Below the pieces are notes generated by a model. That model worked only from the letters and a program-made list of their open reading frames with translations, searched no databases and was not told where the DNA came from. Positions 33,739-44,376 of a stretch of DNA of 64,000 bases are shown in pieces (position 1 is the first letter of the stretch; every line of letters starts with the position of its first letter). Made by a program: the position numbers and the translations under genes. Origin of the DNA: Notolepis coatsorum (taxonomy: Eukaryota; Chordata; Actinopteri; Aulopiformes; Paralepididae); NCBI GenBank assembly GCA_963971535.1, contig OZ020591.1, positions 19,410,290-19,474,289 on the forward strand, read 5' to 3'.

Positions 33739-35426
33739 AGATGTAAGGTTTCTGCGGTAGACTGACCTATGAGATTTCATATTGTATTTCTTATGTAAAC
33801 TTTTTATTTTATTTCTAGTATTGTGGATTAATTTGGTCTGCTGGCCTGGCCCATCCAAAACGGTCCAGCTAACCAGAATGTTTTGCCCCGCCTGTACCGT
33901 TTGCTGCTGCGAGTGAATGAAATCGAGGTGTAGCATTGATCCGTATTCGAGATCTTGGTTGGTTTGGCCATGTCGTTGAGATACTTCGGGTATTGTGTTG
34001 GATCTGTATTTGCTTTCCATGCGGTTTGCTGTTCTCTTGGGGGGCCTCCTGGTGCTTCTGACGAGAATTTTTAAATTTAGGTTTTTCTTTTATATGAACT
34101 TGGTCATGCGAAGTAATGTCAGGACACCGCAGATCACAATACATCACCGGGCCCCATTATAAATAATGCCCGTGTTCAGGAACAAATCCGGTCATTTGAG
34201 TAAATAAGCTTTTCAACAAACCTTGGGTTTACTGTGTACTAAATAAAGAGGACATTTGGCCTGTTAAATGGTACTAGTTTAAGATCTTGATATCTTTTAA
34301 TTAATGGAGCTACGAACATGTTGCGAAGAGAGGGAAAGGACAGGTGTTTCCTTTTGTTTTCACACATAACATACTATAGTGAATCCATATGAACAGGCAA
34401 TGCAGTTGTTCCCCTATTGAGCTCCTTGTTAATATGCCAGCAGAACCTCCTCCCCTCAAATAAAAAGGAAAGTTGTGGAATTTGTAAAAAGAAAATATAT
34501 ATATATATATTGTTTTGTAAAGGAATTATGCAAAGACATGTGTTCTTGTCCTGGGAAATCCTGTGTGAATCTTGATGGAGATTTGTCTCCTAGCCTGTTG
34601 TGTGTCCTGCTGATTTGAGTCGTCCCCCTGCCCCCCGGGACGTCTCCTGGGTCTGATTTAAAGCATTGAGGGATGCAGTCCCGTCCCAACGCTTCAGCGC
34701 TCGCCAACGTTTTGGCCGATGAGGCGCGGGGCGGCCTCATTGGTGCTAAAACCCATCGAGATTGTGTAATCTGTGTTGTGGGTGTGCAGTCACCCTGAAA
34801 CTGTATTCTGGAATGCTTGAGTGGCAGACGGACATTTTGTATCATTGTTGATTTTGATTGTACAGAGATTTTGTTTATAATATATAGATTAATGATATGA
34901 TATATTCTACACCAGCAATCTTGCCTGCTGATATGAACCTGTTTTAACCTCTTGGGGCTTGGATTCCTAAAAACAGCTCAGTACCAAGGCTTCATTCATA
35001 AGCTGCTGGTTTAGAGCCCTAACACAGACTGAACATGTGTCTAGGTTCAAACCACGGCACGGCTACACACTAGAGGGACTCGAATGTCTCTACAAACAAC
35101 CTACATATTAGGAGAATTAGGGCCAGTTTAAAAAAAATAATAAAAAAATTGGATTTTAGCCTTAGTCTAGGACTATAGGTGTAATCTAATCAGTATCTGT
35201 GGAACCGGCCCTGTATCGTTTCCAATACCTCTTTGTTGTGTGTTTTAAACTCTGTGGGTTAATCCGTAGTGATCTGAGAGGAAACCAAGCTCTGGTCGTT
35301 AGTGCTGCTGCTTTAACGCTCTCGCTTCAACCAGAAAAAGAGCTAAAGATCACTGACTTTATGCTGAGTGCAATGTCTATGTACTGAAGTGAAGAGATTC
35401 TTTTTTTGTTTGTTTTTCTAAAAAGG
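33739..35426. other. No gene; unique-looking sequence
   Basis: Small - strand ORFs here match nothing I recognise and have no splice or promoter context. A short (TA)n lies at about 34494-34510. Confidence 0.4.
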
Positions 35427-35432
35427 AATAAA

Positions 35433-36039
35433 ACTGTAAAACTGAAGGTCTTGGGGTGTCATTTGTTTGTTGGGGTAAGGAGTATGGGTTTTGAGTTTTT
35501 TGAGAATGCAAGTGCAACAACCGAATAGAGTAGCTGAGCCATAGATAACCACCACTAGTGTCTTGACCTGTTCTCCAATCAATAGGAGTACTGCCTGGTG
35601 ATTCACTCACAACTTGATTTTACAGCTACAAATACATGGGATGGGATGTCCAAAATAAATTTAAACAGACTTTTGGTTATTCAGTGCAAGGGTTCAATTT
35701 AGGATACAAACAAACCTTAACAGATAACCATGACATGTAGTTCATATATGAACAAGTTTTAATCTGCATGTAATGTAAATGTTGTCACTACTAATTTGTC
35801 AAGCCAATGACACCATTGTCAACAAGGCAAAAAAGAAAAATATGCTTATTTATATATTAATATGATTCTTAACAGTAGAAGCACAACCAAGAGAGTTTGA
35901 GTTCACACCTCTATAACGGTTACATTTTAGGACCCCTTTGAGTAGAATTTAATATTTCACTGCTATACTGACAAAATATGAAGGAAAATTACTACGAAAG
36001 AAGTAATGCCATACGAATTGTTGGGGGGCTGGGCCTGGG
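35433..36039. other. No feature recognised
   Basis: AT-rich intergenic sequence after the probable poly(A) site. Confidence 0.45.
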
Positions 36040-36185
36040 GAATTTGATTGATTGAAAACTGTATTAACAGATTGCAGAATGGGTACAATACAGTACGGCT
36101 CAATACACACAATTGTTATCGGGATGCAGACCAAAGAAAGACTTTCGTCTTGTTTACATCAGGGTCCCCCATTTCAATTAATCGT
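36040..36185 (-). mobile_element. LINE 3' end, - strand
   Basis: Starts ttgattgattgaaaactgta, then acagattgcagaatgggtac to cagggtcccccatttcaatt. Same family as 20401. Confidence 0.75.
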
Positions 36186-36364
36186 CACTATTATTACCAT
36201 ACATGTATGTATACTGCTTACTTTGCAGCCCGGACGTTTCCCCCAAACACATTTAAGTGAGATACAGAGAAGTTATCGCAACATAGAAGTGACTTCTTAA
36301 TCCAATACATTTGTAAGGCCTCTAATTCGAATTATTAAATGTAAGACCTTGAACCCGGTTTAAG

Positions 36365-36475
36365 TCTGAATCAGAAAGGTCTTTATTGCCAAGTAGTTTA
36401 ACATGAACGGACAGATAATTACAGTAGAATAAAAATAATAGGTCAGGGCTGTACAACTGTGGTCAAGTAGGCTAT
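36365..36475 (-). mobile_element. Second LINE-type 3' tail
   Basis: 'gaatcagaaaggtctttatt' plus 'gccaagta' is the reverse of a common fish LINE tail ending in AATAAAGACCTTTCTGATTC. It is also found at 56885-56920. Confidence 0.55.
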
Positions 36476-36481
36476 ATACAC

Positions 36482-37181
36482 TGATTGATTGAAAATTGTA
36501 TTAACAGATTGCAGAATGGGTACAATACAGTACAGCTCAATACACACAATTGTTAAGGGGATGCAGACCGAAAGACTTTCATTTTGTTTACATCAGGGTC
36601 CCCCATTTTCAATTCATAACATATGACATACAGATAGACAGTACTGTTGCATCTAGACATTTATGACATACCAGATCTACAAATATACAGTACTGTTTAT
36701 GTGTACAAAAGGAGTCTAAAAAGAGAGTATATATATTTGAGGGGGTAGAAACTGTACATTGGAGGAGGTTGGGTAGGTGGAGTGGGGAAACTACATTGGA
36801 GGGGGTTGGGTTTAGACATTTACAGGGGCCAGTTTTGAATTGCAGTCTCCCGTAGGTGCTCTTTGAGAGTGTTTTTGAAAGTGGGTAATGATTCACATTC
36901 CTTTACAGCTGTGGGTAGGGCGTTCCACATTGATGTGGCATAATTGCGAAACGTGTTTAGTCCCTTGTTTGAGCCGAATCTGGGTTGCACATGATTTGTG
37001 GAGCTCCCTCTGGTGTTGTGATCGTGGTATTCACTGACCTTTGGGAAGTATTTTGACATGTACATGGGTACCTTAGTGGTGTAGTGTATCTTGTAGACCA
37101 GGCCCATTGCAAGTTGCTGTACTCTGTCGTCTACTCTAAGGCAAGCCATCCTAGGTAGTCAAAGTGGGCAGGGGTGAGGTG
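36482..37181 (-). mobile_element. LINE 3' part with reverse-transcriptase C-terminal region
   Basis: The - strand at 36820-37149 encodes the end of a CR1/L2/Rex-like reverse transcriptase: DRVQQLAMGLVYKIHYTTKV, then HDHNTRGSS, NTFRNYATSMWNALPTAVKE and SLPTFKNTLKEHL. The 3' UTR and GATT tail follow toward 36482. The coding part is cut at 37181 by the 3-kb insert and resumes at 40217. This copy defines the family seen as tails at 4851, 5094, 20401, 26713, 36040 and 58606. Confidence 0.85.
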
Positions 37182-37689
37182 CAGTGGCGGACTCAGGCTG
37201 TTTGAAGGGCAGGGGCGAAAAGAAAAAAAGGACACCTACTGCACAACATGGGACCCCATCAGTGAGCAAAAAGCTATGATGCGTCATGTATGGTGAAATA
37301 GTCTTTATCCTTGATTAAGATTAACATTAGAATAACAGACAATCCAGATTAATAGTATAACCACACCTCTATGATAAAAACACAGGGAACAATACACCTT
37401 TAAAATTTTTATTTCACCTCATTGTCATGGTGTTTGAAAAGTAGATGTATCATGGTGTTTGAAAAGTAAATTATCATGGTGTTTGAAAAGTAAATGATCA
37501 TACCTAAACCATTGCTGCAGTGGTACATTTATCAATGCTAAAGATATCAGTGAGGAATAGAAATATTTGGGAAACAGCATTTTAATATAGTCTGGGTTGA
37601 AAAATAGTGAACCTATTCTTTAAAACTATTTACAACATATATTTTACAGGATATAAAACAGTTTAACAGTTGAAGTTAATTCGAGTGCC

Positions 37690-38115
37690 GTTGAGCTTCT
37701 TCCTTTCTCCCAACTCTCCTCCTGCCCTCTCCTTCTGTCCTCCTATACTCCCGTTCTCTCCTCCTGCCCTCTCCTTCTCTCCTCCTGCCCTCTCCTTCTG
37801 TCCTCCTATACTCCCCTTCTCTCCTCCTGCCCTCTCCTTCTGTCCTCCTATACTCCCCTTCTCTCCTCCTGCCCTCTCCTTCTGTCCTCCTATACTCCCG
37901 TTCTCTCCTCCTGCCCTCTCCTTCTGTCCTCCTATACTCCCCTTCTCTCCTCCTATACTCCCCTTCTCTCCTCCTGTCCTCTCCTTCTGTCCTCCTATAC
38001 TCCCCTTCTCTCCTCCTGCCCTCTCCTTCTCTCCTCCTGCCCTCTCCTTCTGTCCTCCTATACTCCCCTTCTCTCCTCCTGCCCTCTCCTTCTCTCCTCC
38101 TGTCCTTTCCTAATG
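37690..38115. repeat. Pyrimidine-rich minisatellite, about 42-bp unit
   Basis: Blocks ctgccctctccttctgtcct and cctatactccccttctctcc alternate. One strand is almost pure pyrimidine over 420 bp. The open frame (PPALSFCPPILPFS runs) is a by-product. Confidence 0.92.
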
Positions 38116-38329
38116 TACTCTCCTAATGTACTCTCCTATCTCCATCTCTCCCTCCCCCCTCTCTATCTTCCCCATTCTCTCCATTAAACTTAATATATTG
38201 TACCTGGATACTGGCTGGATCAGTGGGATATTTTAATGGCAACAGGAGAGCATTCAAGTTATTTGTTGTTGTGTCGTTTTAATTATTTCTCTCCCATCAT
38301 CATTTTCATCCTCGCTTTCTTTAGCATCT

Positions 38330-38515
38330 CCATGACAGTCTTCATCATCATTTCTCTCCATAGCATCATCTGCATTCCCCTTCCTCAACTTCATCATTTC
38401 TCTCCATAGAATCATCTGCATTTTCTCTTTCCTCCACTTCTTCATCATTTCTCTCCATAGAATCATCTGCATTTTCTCTTTCCTCCACTTCTTCACCATC
38501 TCTCTTCCTGATATC
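38330..38515. repeat. 54-bp repeat, about three copies
   Basis: Unit catttctctccatagaatca, then tctgcattttctctttcctc and cacttcttcatcat. The - strand reads as a Lys/Glu/Met-rich ORF of no known family. Confidence 0.85.
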
Positions 38516-38788
38516 ATCATTTCCCACTTGAATATCTCCATCTTCATTGTCTGTACGGGTTCATCCCTGTTCCCCGGGTCCTATGTTCCCTGATTGATTG
38601 AACATTTTATTAATTTTTATTATTTTATTAATTATTAATGTCCGCCTTGTTTCGAACTGGTTAAGCTTGCGACTCTTTCAAAGTTGGTTAAGGTTAGAGT
38701 TTGGAATCAGGGCTGGTGGTCTGACTATCTATCACTACCGGGGAACATAGACATGCTCCCGTCTGTACTGTCTTTATCTAAGGTGGAG

Positions 38789-39318
38789 TGTTACGATGGG
38801 GTAGGTGTGTTGGACCCAATTGCAGAGTTGAACATAAGGAGGCGGAATGAGATAGTTGTTCTTTCACAATTAAACAGTTTCTTTATTGTGAACAGGAAGC
38901 ATAACACACTAAAGTAAATACTTTGAAACAGGCAAATCACAGGGAAGACGTAAGTCTCCAAAAACGAGGAAGTAGTTCTAAACTCGAACTGAGAAATGTT
39001 TGTAGGGCAAACATCCACACGATAATACATTAATTAATAAATGAATACTAAATGGACTAAGCACGACACCACTCTTGGTATCACCATTATGCTCCCGACA
39101 TGAGCGATAACAAATGCTTCAGGTAGTACTCACGCCTGTGGACAGTGAAGAACTGACAAAGAGAGAGGACATCAGGTGAGCATATGAAGGAGAGTCAACT
39201 ACACACAGCAGGCGTTAATTAGCAATCAGGACAAATTAGAAGAGAGGAAGGGTGAAATACTCCAGGGTGGCGCTAGGACTTTTACTCCTACAAGAGAGCA
39301 AAAGGCCCAAACATTACA
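38789..39318 (-). mobile_element. Solo LTR (530 bp) of a Ty3/gypsy-like element
   Basis: A fossil LTR reading, on the - strand, TGTAATGTTTGGGCC to CATCGTAACA, with a CACAATAAAG poly(A) signal inside. Flanked by GTGGAG on both sides (38783-38788, 39319-39324). No internal region is present. It lies inside the hAT-like element 37182-40216 and is therefore younger than it. Confidence 0.75.
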
Positions 39319-39924
39319 GTGGAGCAAATAATATTTGTTTTATAATAGTAATATAATTGTACTGTATATTCATACTGTAGCCTACAATGTTATAATTGTA
39401 TTATAAAATAATATGTATACAGCACTACCACTAGCCCTCTTGCCTTGATTGGAATAAAAAGGGTCTATGGTTGGTCAATTTAAATGTTTAAGACAGAATT
39501 TTCTGTCCAAAATAAGCATTATTGACCATGTTAGCACCAGATTCTCAGTTATAATCCAAACTATGGCTCTGTGAGACAAGCTTGTACACGTAGCTAGTAG
39601 TGAGGACTTACAAATACATACCTGTATCCTTATCTCCTCCCTTACTATTGTTGCTTTGGACTAACATTTTCAGAAGAGAAGCTGCCTCTTGCAGCATTTT
39701 CAGCTGCTTATTAATATTCTTCCGATTTCTTTCTCTCCTTGGCATTCTGTAATCATACAATATAGGCCAATGCTAAACCCACTTTTAAGTTAGCTTTAAA
39801 AAGCAATTCACACTGAACTTTAAAATGCTATGGGTATATTTTGTGCAAATTATCCTAAAATAATTTGTACACTTTATTTCTGAATTGAGAACACAGGTTA
39901 GCATAGAATCAGCTAAGCAAGGTA

Positions 39925-40165
39925 AGCGCAATGTTTTCAACTGTGGGGGCACATGGTCACATTTAGACCATTGGAGGGGCACCAATGGGCACATCCTCTA
40001 GTTTTTTCACTCAAAAGGGCATTTTAGCGTGATGTTTTTCAACTGTGGGGCACATGGTCAAGTAACAGTTTAGACCATTGGAAGAGCACCAATAGGGCAC
40101 ACCCTCTCATTTTTCAAAAGGGCACTTTAGCGTGCATTTTTCAACTGTGGGGGCACCATGGGGGG
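39925..40165. repeat. About 105-bp repeat, 2.3 copies, ending in a G-run/C-run palindrome
   Basis: 'tcaactgtgggggcacatgg' and 'accattggaggggcaccaat' recur at 39936, 40040 and 40140. Next to it, G14-cgatcg-C runs at 40160-40205 form a strong hairpin. Confidence 0.75.
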
Positions 40166-40216
40166 GGGGGGGGGCGATCGCCCCCTTGCCCCCCCCCCCC
40201 CCCCCTGAGTCCGCCA

Positions 40217-40345
40217 GGGGTGAGGTGGGTTCTAGGAGTCAGGTCAAGCAGTAGTCTGACCAGTTTGTTTTGTGATGTTTGTAATTTTGTTTTTAGCGCC
40301 TTTGAGGTGCTTTGGTACCATGAGGTGCAAGCATAGTCGCACTGC
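40217..40345 (-). mobile_element. LINE reverse-transcriptase segment, continuation of 36482-37181
   Basis: The - strand reads DYACTSWYQSTSKALKTKLQ before it meets the insert, the stretch that normally precedes the region at 36820-37149. The LINE was therefore one piece before the insertion. Confidence 0.75.
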
Positions 40346-40400
40346 AGTACCCTTGATTAGAATTAGAACACACATTTACTGTACACTTAAAAAAAACTTT

Positions 40401-40486
40401 CACTGCCACACTACCAAACGGTTAACCCTTTCACTGCAACAATACACAGGTTAACCCTTTCACTGCCACACGACAGCCGGTTAACA
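40401..40486. repeat. TTAA-delimited mini-units, related to 31329-31435
   Basis: GGTTAACCCTTTCACTGC recurs twice, and a third GGTTAA closes the stack, with 25-35 bp between TTAA sites. Confidence 0.5.
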
Positions 40487-40582
40487 TACATTTTCCGAAC
40501 AACGGGAGAGTTGGTGAAAAGTTTATCTGATAATATACGAGGTGAACAGGTGTGAGTGAACGGTAAGAACACAGCGTCCGCA

Positions 40583-40715
40583 CCTCCTCCCTCCTCCCGT
40601 CACCCCCCCCTCCTCCTCCCTCCTCCCGTCACCCCCCCCTCCTCCTCCCTCCTCCCGTCACCCCCCCTCCTCCACCCTCCTCCCGTCCCCACCCCCCCCT
40701 CCTCCTCCCTCCTCT
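40583..40715. repeat. C-rich 29-bp repeat
   Basis: About four copies of cccccctcctcctccctcct plus cccgtca, directly upstream of the TATA box. Confidence 0.9.
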
Positions 40716-40723
40716 CCTCCCTC

Positions 40724-40729
40724 TATAAG
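40724..40729 (+). promoter_or_regulatory. Candidate TATA box of an unassigned promoter
   Basis: tataag follows a C-rich repeat and precedes a GC-rich stretch (gcccgggggcaccgggcccc). Transcription would start near 40753-40758. Confidence 0.45.
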
Positions 40730-40753
40730 CCCGGGGGCACCGGGCCCCGTGCA

Positions 40754-40913
40754 CGGCGGAGTCCCTGAGGCAGGAGGATGGAGTGCGGGCGCGGAGACAA
40801 ACGGCTCAACAGAAAACTATAAAGAGGAAAACTGTTGCTCGATGACTCAGAGCTGCTCACGTGTAGAAACGCCGGTGGAATGGACAGAGAAGGAACGGTT
40901 GGAAGACGTTGAT
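40754..40913 (+). other. Candidate first exon of a downstream gene
   Basis: A GC-rich leader about 30 bp after the TATA box ends in the strong donor GAT|gtaagt (40914). The first ATG (40778) opens a 14-codon uORF (MECGRGDKRLNRKL, stop 40820-40822). An ATG at 40842 in another frame reads MTQSCSRVETPVEWTEKERL up to the donor. TGACTCA and CACGTG motifs lie inside. In mammals the same-strand gene after PANK1 is SLC16A12, which has untranslated first exons. That would fit, but no MCT coding exon was found in the window, so the assignment is only a guess. Confidence 0.35.
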
Positions 40914-41136
40914 GTAAGTAAAACACTTTTCCACTTTTTCTTTTTCAGTTGTGTTTCCAGTAGCCGCCCCTCTCATTCTCAGCACCTTAACGTGTCTCCA
41001 AACAGAGGTACACAACTATAACGTATGTGTTCAATCATCTGTATGTATACTTATTACATACATGCCATTCATTACACTGTCAATCAGCTTGATATCGGTA
41101 TCTTTGTCAAGTTGTTTTACTTACTTTACTTTACTT

Positions 41137-41139
<3 letters not shown>

Positions 41140-41221
<82 letters not shown>
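41140..41221. repeat. (CT)n microsatellite
   Basis: About 40 uninterrupted CT units following a (TTTAC)n run. Confidence 0.97.
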
Positions 41222-41225
<4 letters not shown>

Positions 41226-41660
41226 GCTTCACTATTCTGAATACTCACTTTTCCCAGCTGTGACAGAAGAAAGCTGTAGATTTGGTCTGATCAGAGGCAG
41301 CAGGAGGTATTTGCTAGTATTTATAATAAAACACAAGTTACTTGTGCCCTAATGATACGGATAAGCACAATGAAGAAACCCACTCCCATTGTTGCCAAAA
41401 GAAAGTCTTAACATGCCTATATACTTATACTATGGAATTAGACACTATGCATGTATTACCATAATGGCCCCCAAACAACATTGCCAACTTCACCAGACCC
41501 ACACAGCTGGCCCCTGCTCTGGATAAGGGGTCCCTCTCAAGAGCTTTCCATAATTAGATTTCCCACTCTCTTCTTAAAGAAGTAGTAGCCTACCAAATAA
41601 TACAACCATATGTCTTGTTCTCTAAACTCTTACACAATGTAGATTTGATTTGATCCTTTT
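41222..41660. other. No feature recognised
   Basis: Unique-looking sequence between two microsatellites; no exon was recognised. Confidence 0.4.
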
Positions 41661-41735
<75 letters not shown>

Positions 41736-41736
41736 T
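41661..41736. repeat. (TTTA)n microsatellite
   Basis: About 19 perfect tetranucleotide units. Confidence 0.97.
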
Positions 41737-42323
41737 AACAGCATATTGAATAATATCTTATAAAAGAACATCTCAATTAATCTTTAGTACGAATCTGATT
41801 TCTTGTGGTGTTCTGCTGGCTCTCGCTGCCTATCTACACGTTGGGTTGTGGTGGCCATGTGGTTTGGTATGTAGCGTCTATCTACACGTGGGTTGTGGTG
41901 GCCATGTGGTTTGGTATGTAGCGTCTATCTACACGGTGGGTTGTGGTGGCCATGTGGTTTGGTATGTAGCGTCTATCTACACGTGGGTTGTGGGGACCAT
42001 GTGGTTTGGTATGTAGCGTCTATCTACACGGTGGGTTGTGGTGGCCATGTGGTTTGGTATGTAGCGTCTATCTACACGGTGGGTTGTGGTGGCCATGTGG
42101 TTTGGTATGTAGCGTCTATCTACACGTGGGTTGTGGGGACCATGTGGTTTGGTATGTAGCGTCTATCTACACGTGGGTTGTGGGGACCATGTGGTTTGGT
42201 ATGTAGCGTCTATCTATCTACACGTTGGGTTGTGGGGGCCATGTGGTTTGGTATGTAGCGTCTATCTACACGGTGGGTTGTGGGGACCATGTGGTTTGGT
42301 ATGTAGCGTCTATCTATCTACAT

Positions 42324-43803
42324 CAGGGGTGGGCAATTATTTTTCCCGGGGGGCCGAATGAGCAACTGAAAATATGTTGGAGGGCCGGGTCAAAATTCCA
42401 AACTCAATTATGCATAATATACATTTTATTTCTATATAAAAAGCAGTAAATGGCATTGTTTTGACCCCTGGTAAGAGTGTATGTTATTATTTGGCAATTA
42501 AAAGGTGAGGTTAGCTTTCAAAAATATAATTTATTCAAATATAATTTATTTCCAAAATGATAAACAAAATGTGAAACATTAATAACAAAGGGCATATATG
42601 AAAAAGTGCTATACAAATAAAGTTATTATTTTGAGTTTCATATACTATTGAAACAAGGATTTTCTTAGCTTTCTAAAGACATATCACATCATCTTATAGC
42701 CAAAATAAACAAGACATGTCACTGAACTGTGTAAAGAAAAGTGTCCCAGTAGCCTTTTTTACTTTACATGCCTATATTAAACATTTAATGTTTTCAGAAC
42801 TGTGCAAAAAAAAGAAAAAGAAATATCAAGTGTCCCATTTCACTTGTTATATTTCCACATTTTAGTGTTCTTCAGCTCTTTTTTTTTCATTCGGTGTGAT
42901 AAATCCAGTCTCTGTTGAGCTTTAACAAGTCCATCAAAGTCAGGTTGCATGTCTGAGGTGGAGATGCGAAGCACAGCTGCCAGATGTTCATCAGTGAGAG
43001 AGGATCTGTACCTGGACTTGGTAAACGTCATGACTGAGAATGTCTGTTCACATATAGGTCGAACCAAAGAGAACCAACATCTTCTGAGCATGTCTCCTCA
43101 TGTTTGGAAAGTTCTCCTCCTTGAGAGCAGAGTAGAACTCTAGCAGTGATGCTGACTTAAAGTGCTCTTTCAGTAGTGAATCAGACTGCAGGTCAATGAG
43201 TTCAAGCTGAACATCAGTGGGTGCACTATCAACACTGTAGGTAAAGGGAGAGGAAACCAGCTGCATTTCATCCTCAACCTTTTTGAAATCTTGAAAACGC
43301 CTTGAAAATTCATCATGCAGTGCTCCCAACATGGATGAGTACCTGTGCCGGTGATCAGCTGATGGTTTGACTTCTTTCAGGGTTTTCATGTGTTTGAGAT
43401 TGTTGCTGCCTAGTTGCCTTGAAATTAATTGCAACTTTGTCATGAAGGCTTTCACATGGCTATGCATTTCATGAGCAAAAATGCCCTTGCCCTGCATGTG
43501 TTCAGTAGGGATGGGTACCGTTCACATTTGAACCGATACGGTACCGGTACCTGTGAATCGATACCGGTACCCAACGGTACCTTTTTTCTGTACTTTAGTC
43601 TCAAAAAATGTAATCTACCTACCTCAGTTGTGAAAAAAGAAATCCAAACTTCAAATAACCACACTTTCGACCGTTTTCGGCTTGCCCCGACTGCTTTGTT
43701 GTTGAATCAAGTCAAATCCTAGGTAATCGTATATTGTGCGTGTGAACGTTGACATGAAAAGAAAAAAGTATCCGGCCCGCAGGCCGTACAATGCCCAGGT
43801 CTG
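42324..43803 (-). mobile_element. hAT element with ZBED5/GTF2IRD2-type transposase C-terminal part
   Basis: Ends CAGGGGTGGGCAATTATTT and, inverted, CAGACCTGGGCATTGTACGG. Flanked by the exact 8-bp duplication ATCTACAT (42316-42323, 43804-43811), taken from a minisatellite unit. The - strand at 43048-43497 reads MQGKGIFAHEMHSHVKAFMT and FSRRFQDFKKVEDEMQLVSS; 42840-43091 continues with CEQTFSVMTFTKSRYRSSLT and DEHLAAVLRIST, the hAT dimerisation region. The N-terminal half and catalytic Asp are gone. 43508-43740 is a partial second element (TAGGGATGGGTACCG). Confidence 0.87.
43508..43740. mobile_element. Partial hAT-like unit nested in the transposase
   Basis: Begins TAGGGATGGGTACCG. It is the reverse complement of 13650-13860, sharing the 'accgttttcggcttgccccg' block and the GGTACCGGTACC motif. 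Confidence 0.65.
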
Positions 43804-43958
43804 ATCTACATGATGGGTTGTGGTGGCCATGTGGTTTGGTATGTAGCGTCTATCTATCTACACGGTGGGTTGTGGTGGCCATGTGGTTTGGTATGTAGCA
43901 TCTATCTATACATGTTGGGTTGTGGTGGCCATGTGGTTTGGTATGTAGCATTTGCATC

Positions 43959-44022
<64 letters not shown>
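43959..44022. repeat. (CA)n microsatellite
   Basis: About 30 CA units ending in tatatata. Confidence 0.97.
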
Positions 44023-44028
<6 letters not shown>

Positions 44029-44372
44029 CACTTATACACATATGATGACCTTTTTATTTGACCCCCATGAGTAGCATAGGTGTTTGGCAAGGGGATTGTG
44101 ATTCTTCATTGAGCGCTTGTCCTTATCGTCAGGGCACAAGTATCTTGTGTTTTATTATGAATTAATTACACAGCTACAAAGAGCGGTTGCTTAGTCTTAA
44201 ATGGTTTGACGTATAATTCAACCTACCGTACAGCAAAGAGACTCTGGACGGTGGACTCTCAACGGAAAAGTATCACGATATTTAGCTCCAAGTGAAAACA
44301 TAGCGATAATTATGAATAACGTGAAAGAATAAATACAGGAAAACATCAATGCAAATTCACTTTGTATCACTA
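44023..44372. other. No feature recognised
   Basis: Unique-looking AT-rich sequence. Confidence 0.4.
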
Positions 44373-44376
44373 TTAA

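Larger units (their letters stand above)
29680..35432 (+). other. pank1: Probable pank1 3' UTR with possible poly(A) sites
   Basis: No other coding exon was found to 35.4 kb. AATAAA occurs at 34242-34247 and 35427-35432. The second is followed within 20-40 bp by a G/T-rich stretch (ttggggtgtcatttgtttgt), the normal layout of a cleavage site. Whether one transcript spans the whole 5.7 kb is inference; an earlier site may be used. The region includes a (GTGA)n run near 29975-30045, three short tandem repeats and a SINE. Confidence 0.4.
37182..40216. mobile_element. hAT-like composite element inserted in the LINE
   Basis: It begins CAGTGGCGGACTCAGG and ends with the inverted TGGCGGACTCAGG; the outermost bases at the right end are lost. 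The flanking LINE sequence ggggtgaggtg is duplicated (37171-37181, 40217-40227). No transposase was seen. Contents: a 29-bp repeat near 37425-37500, pyrimidine-rich arrays, a solo LTR, a 105-bp repeat, and a G-run/C-run palindrome close to the right end. Confidence 0.72.
41824..43955. repeat. 47/48-bp minisatellite split by a hAT element
   Basis: Unit tctacacgtgggttgtggtg plus gccatgtggtttggtatgta and gcgtcta. About 10 copies at 41824-42323 and three more at 43804-43955, with the hAT element 42324-43803 between them. Confidence 0.95.

Noticed and set aside
33715-34147. - strand ORFs of 92-101 codons
   Set aside because: No recognisable domain, no splice or promoter context, and no repeat support; likely chance frames.
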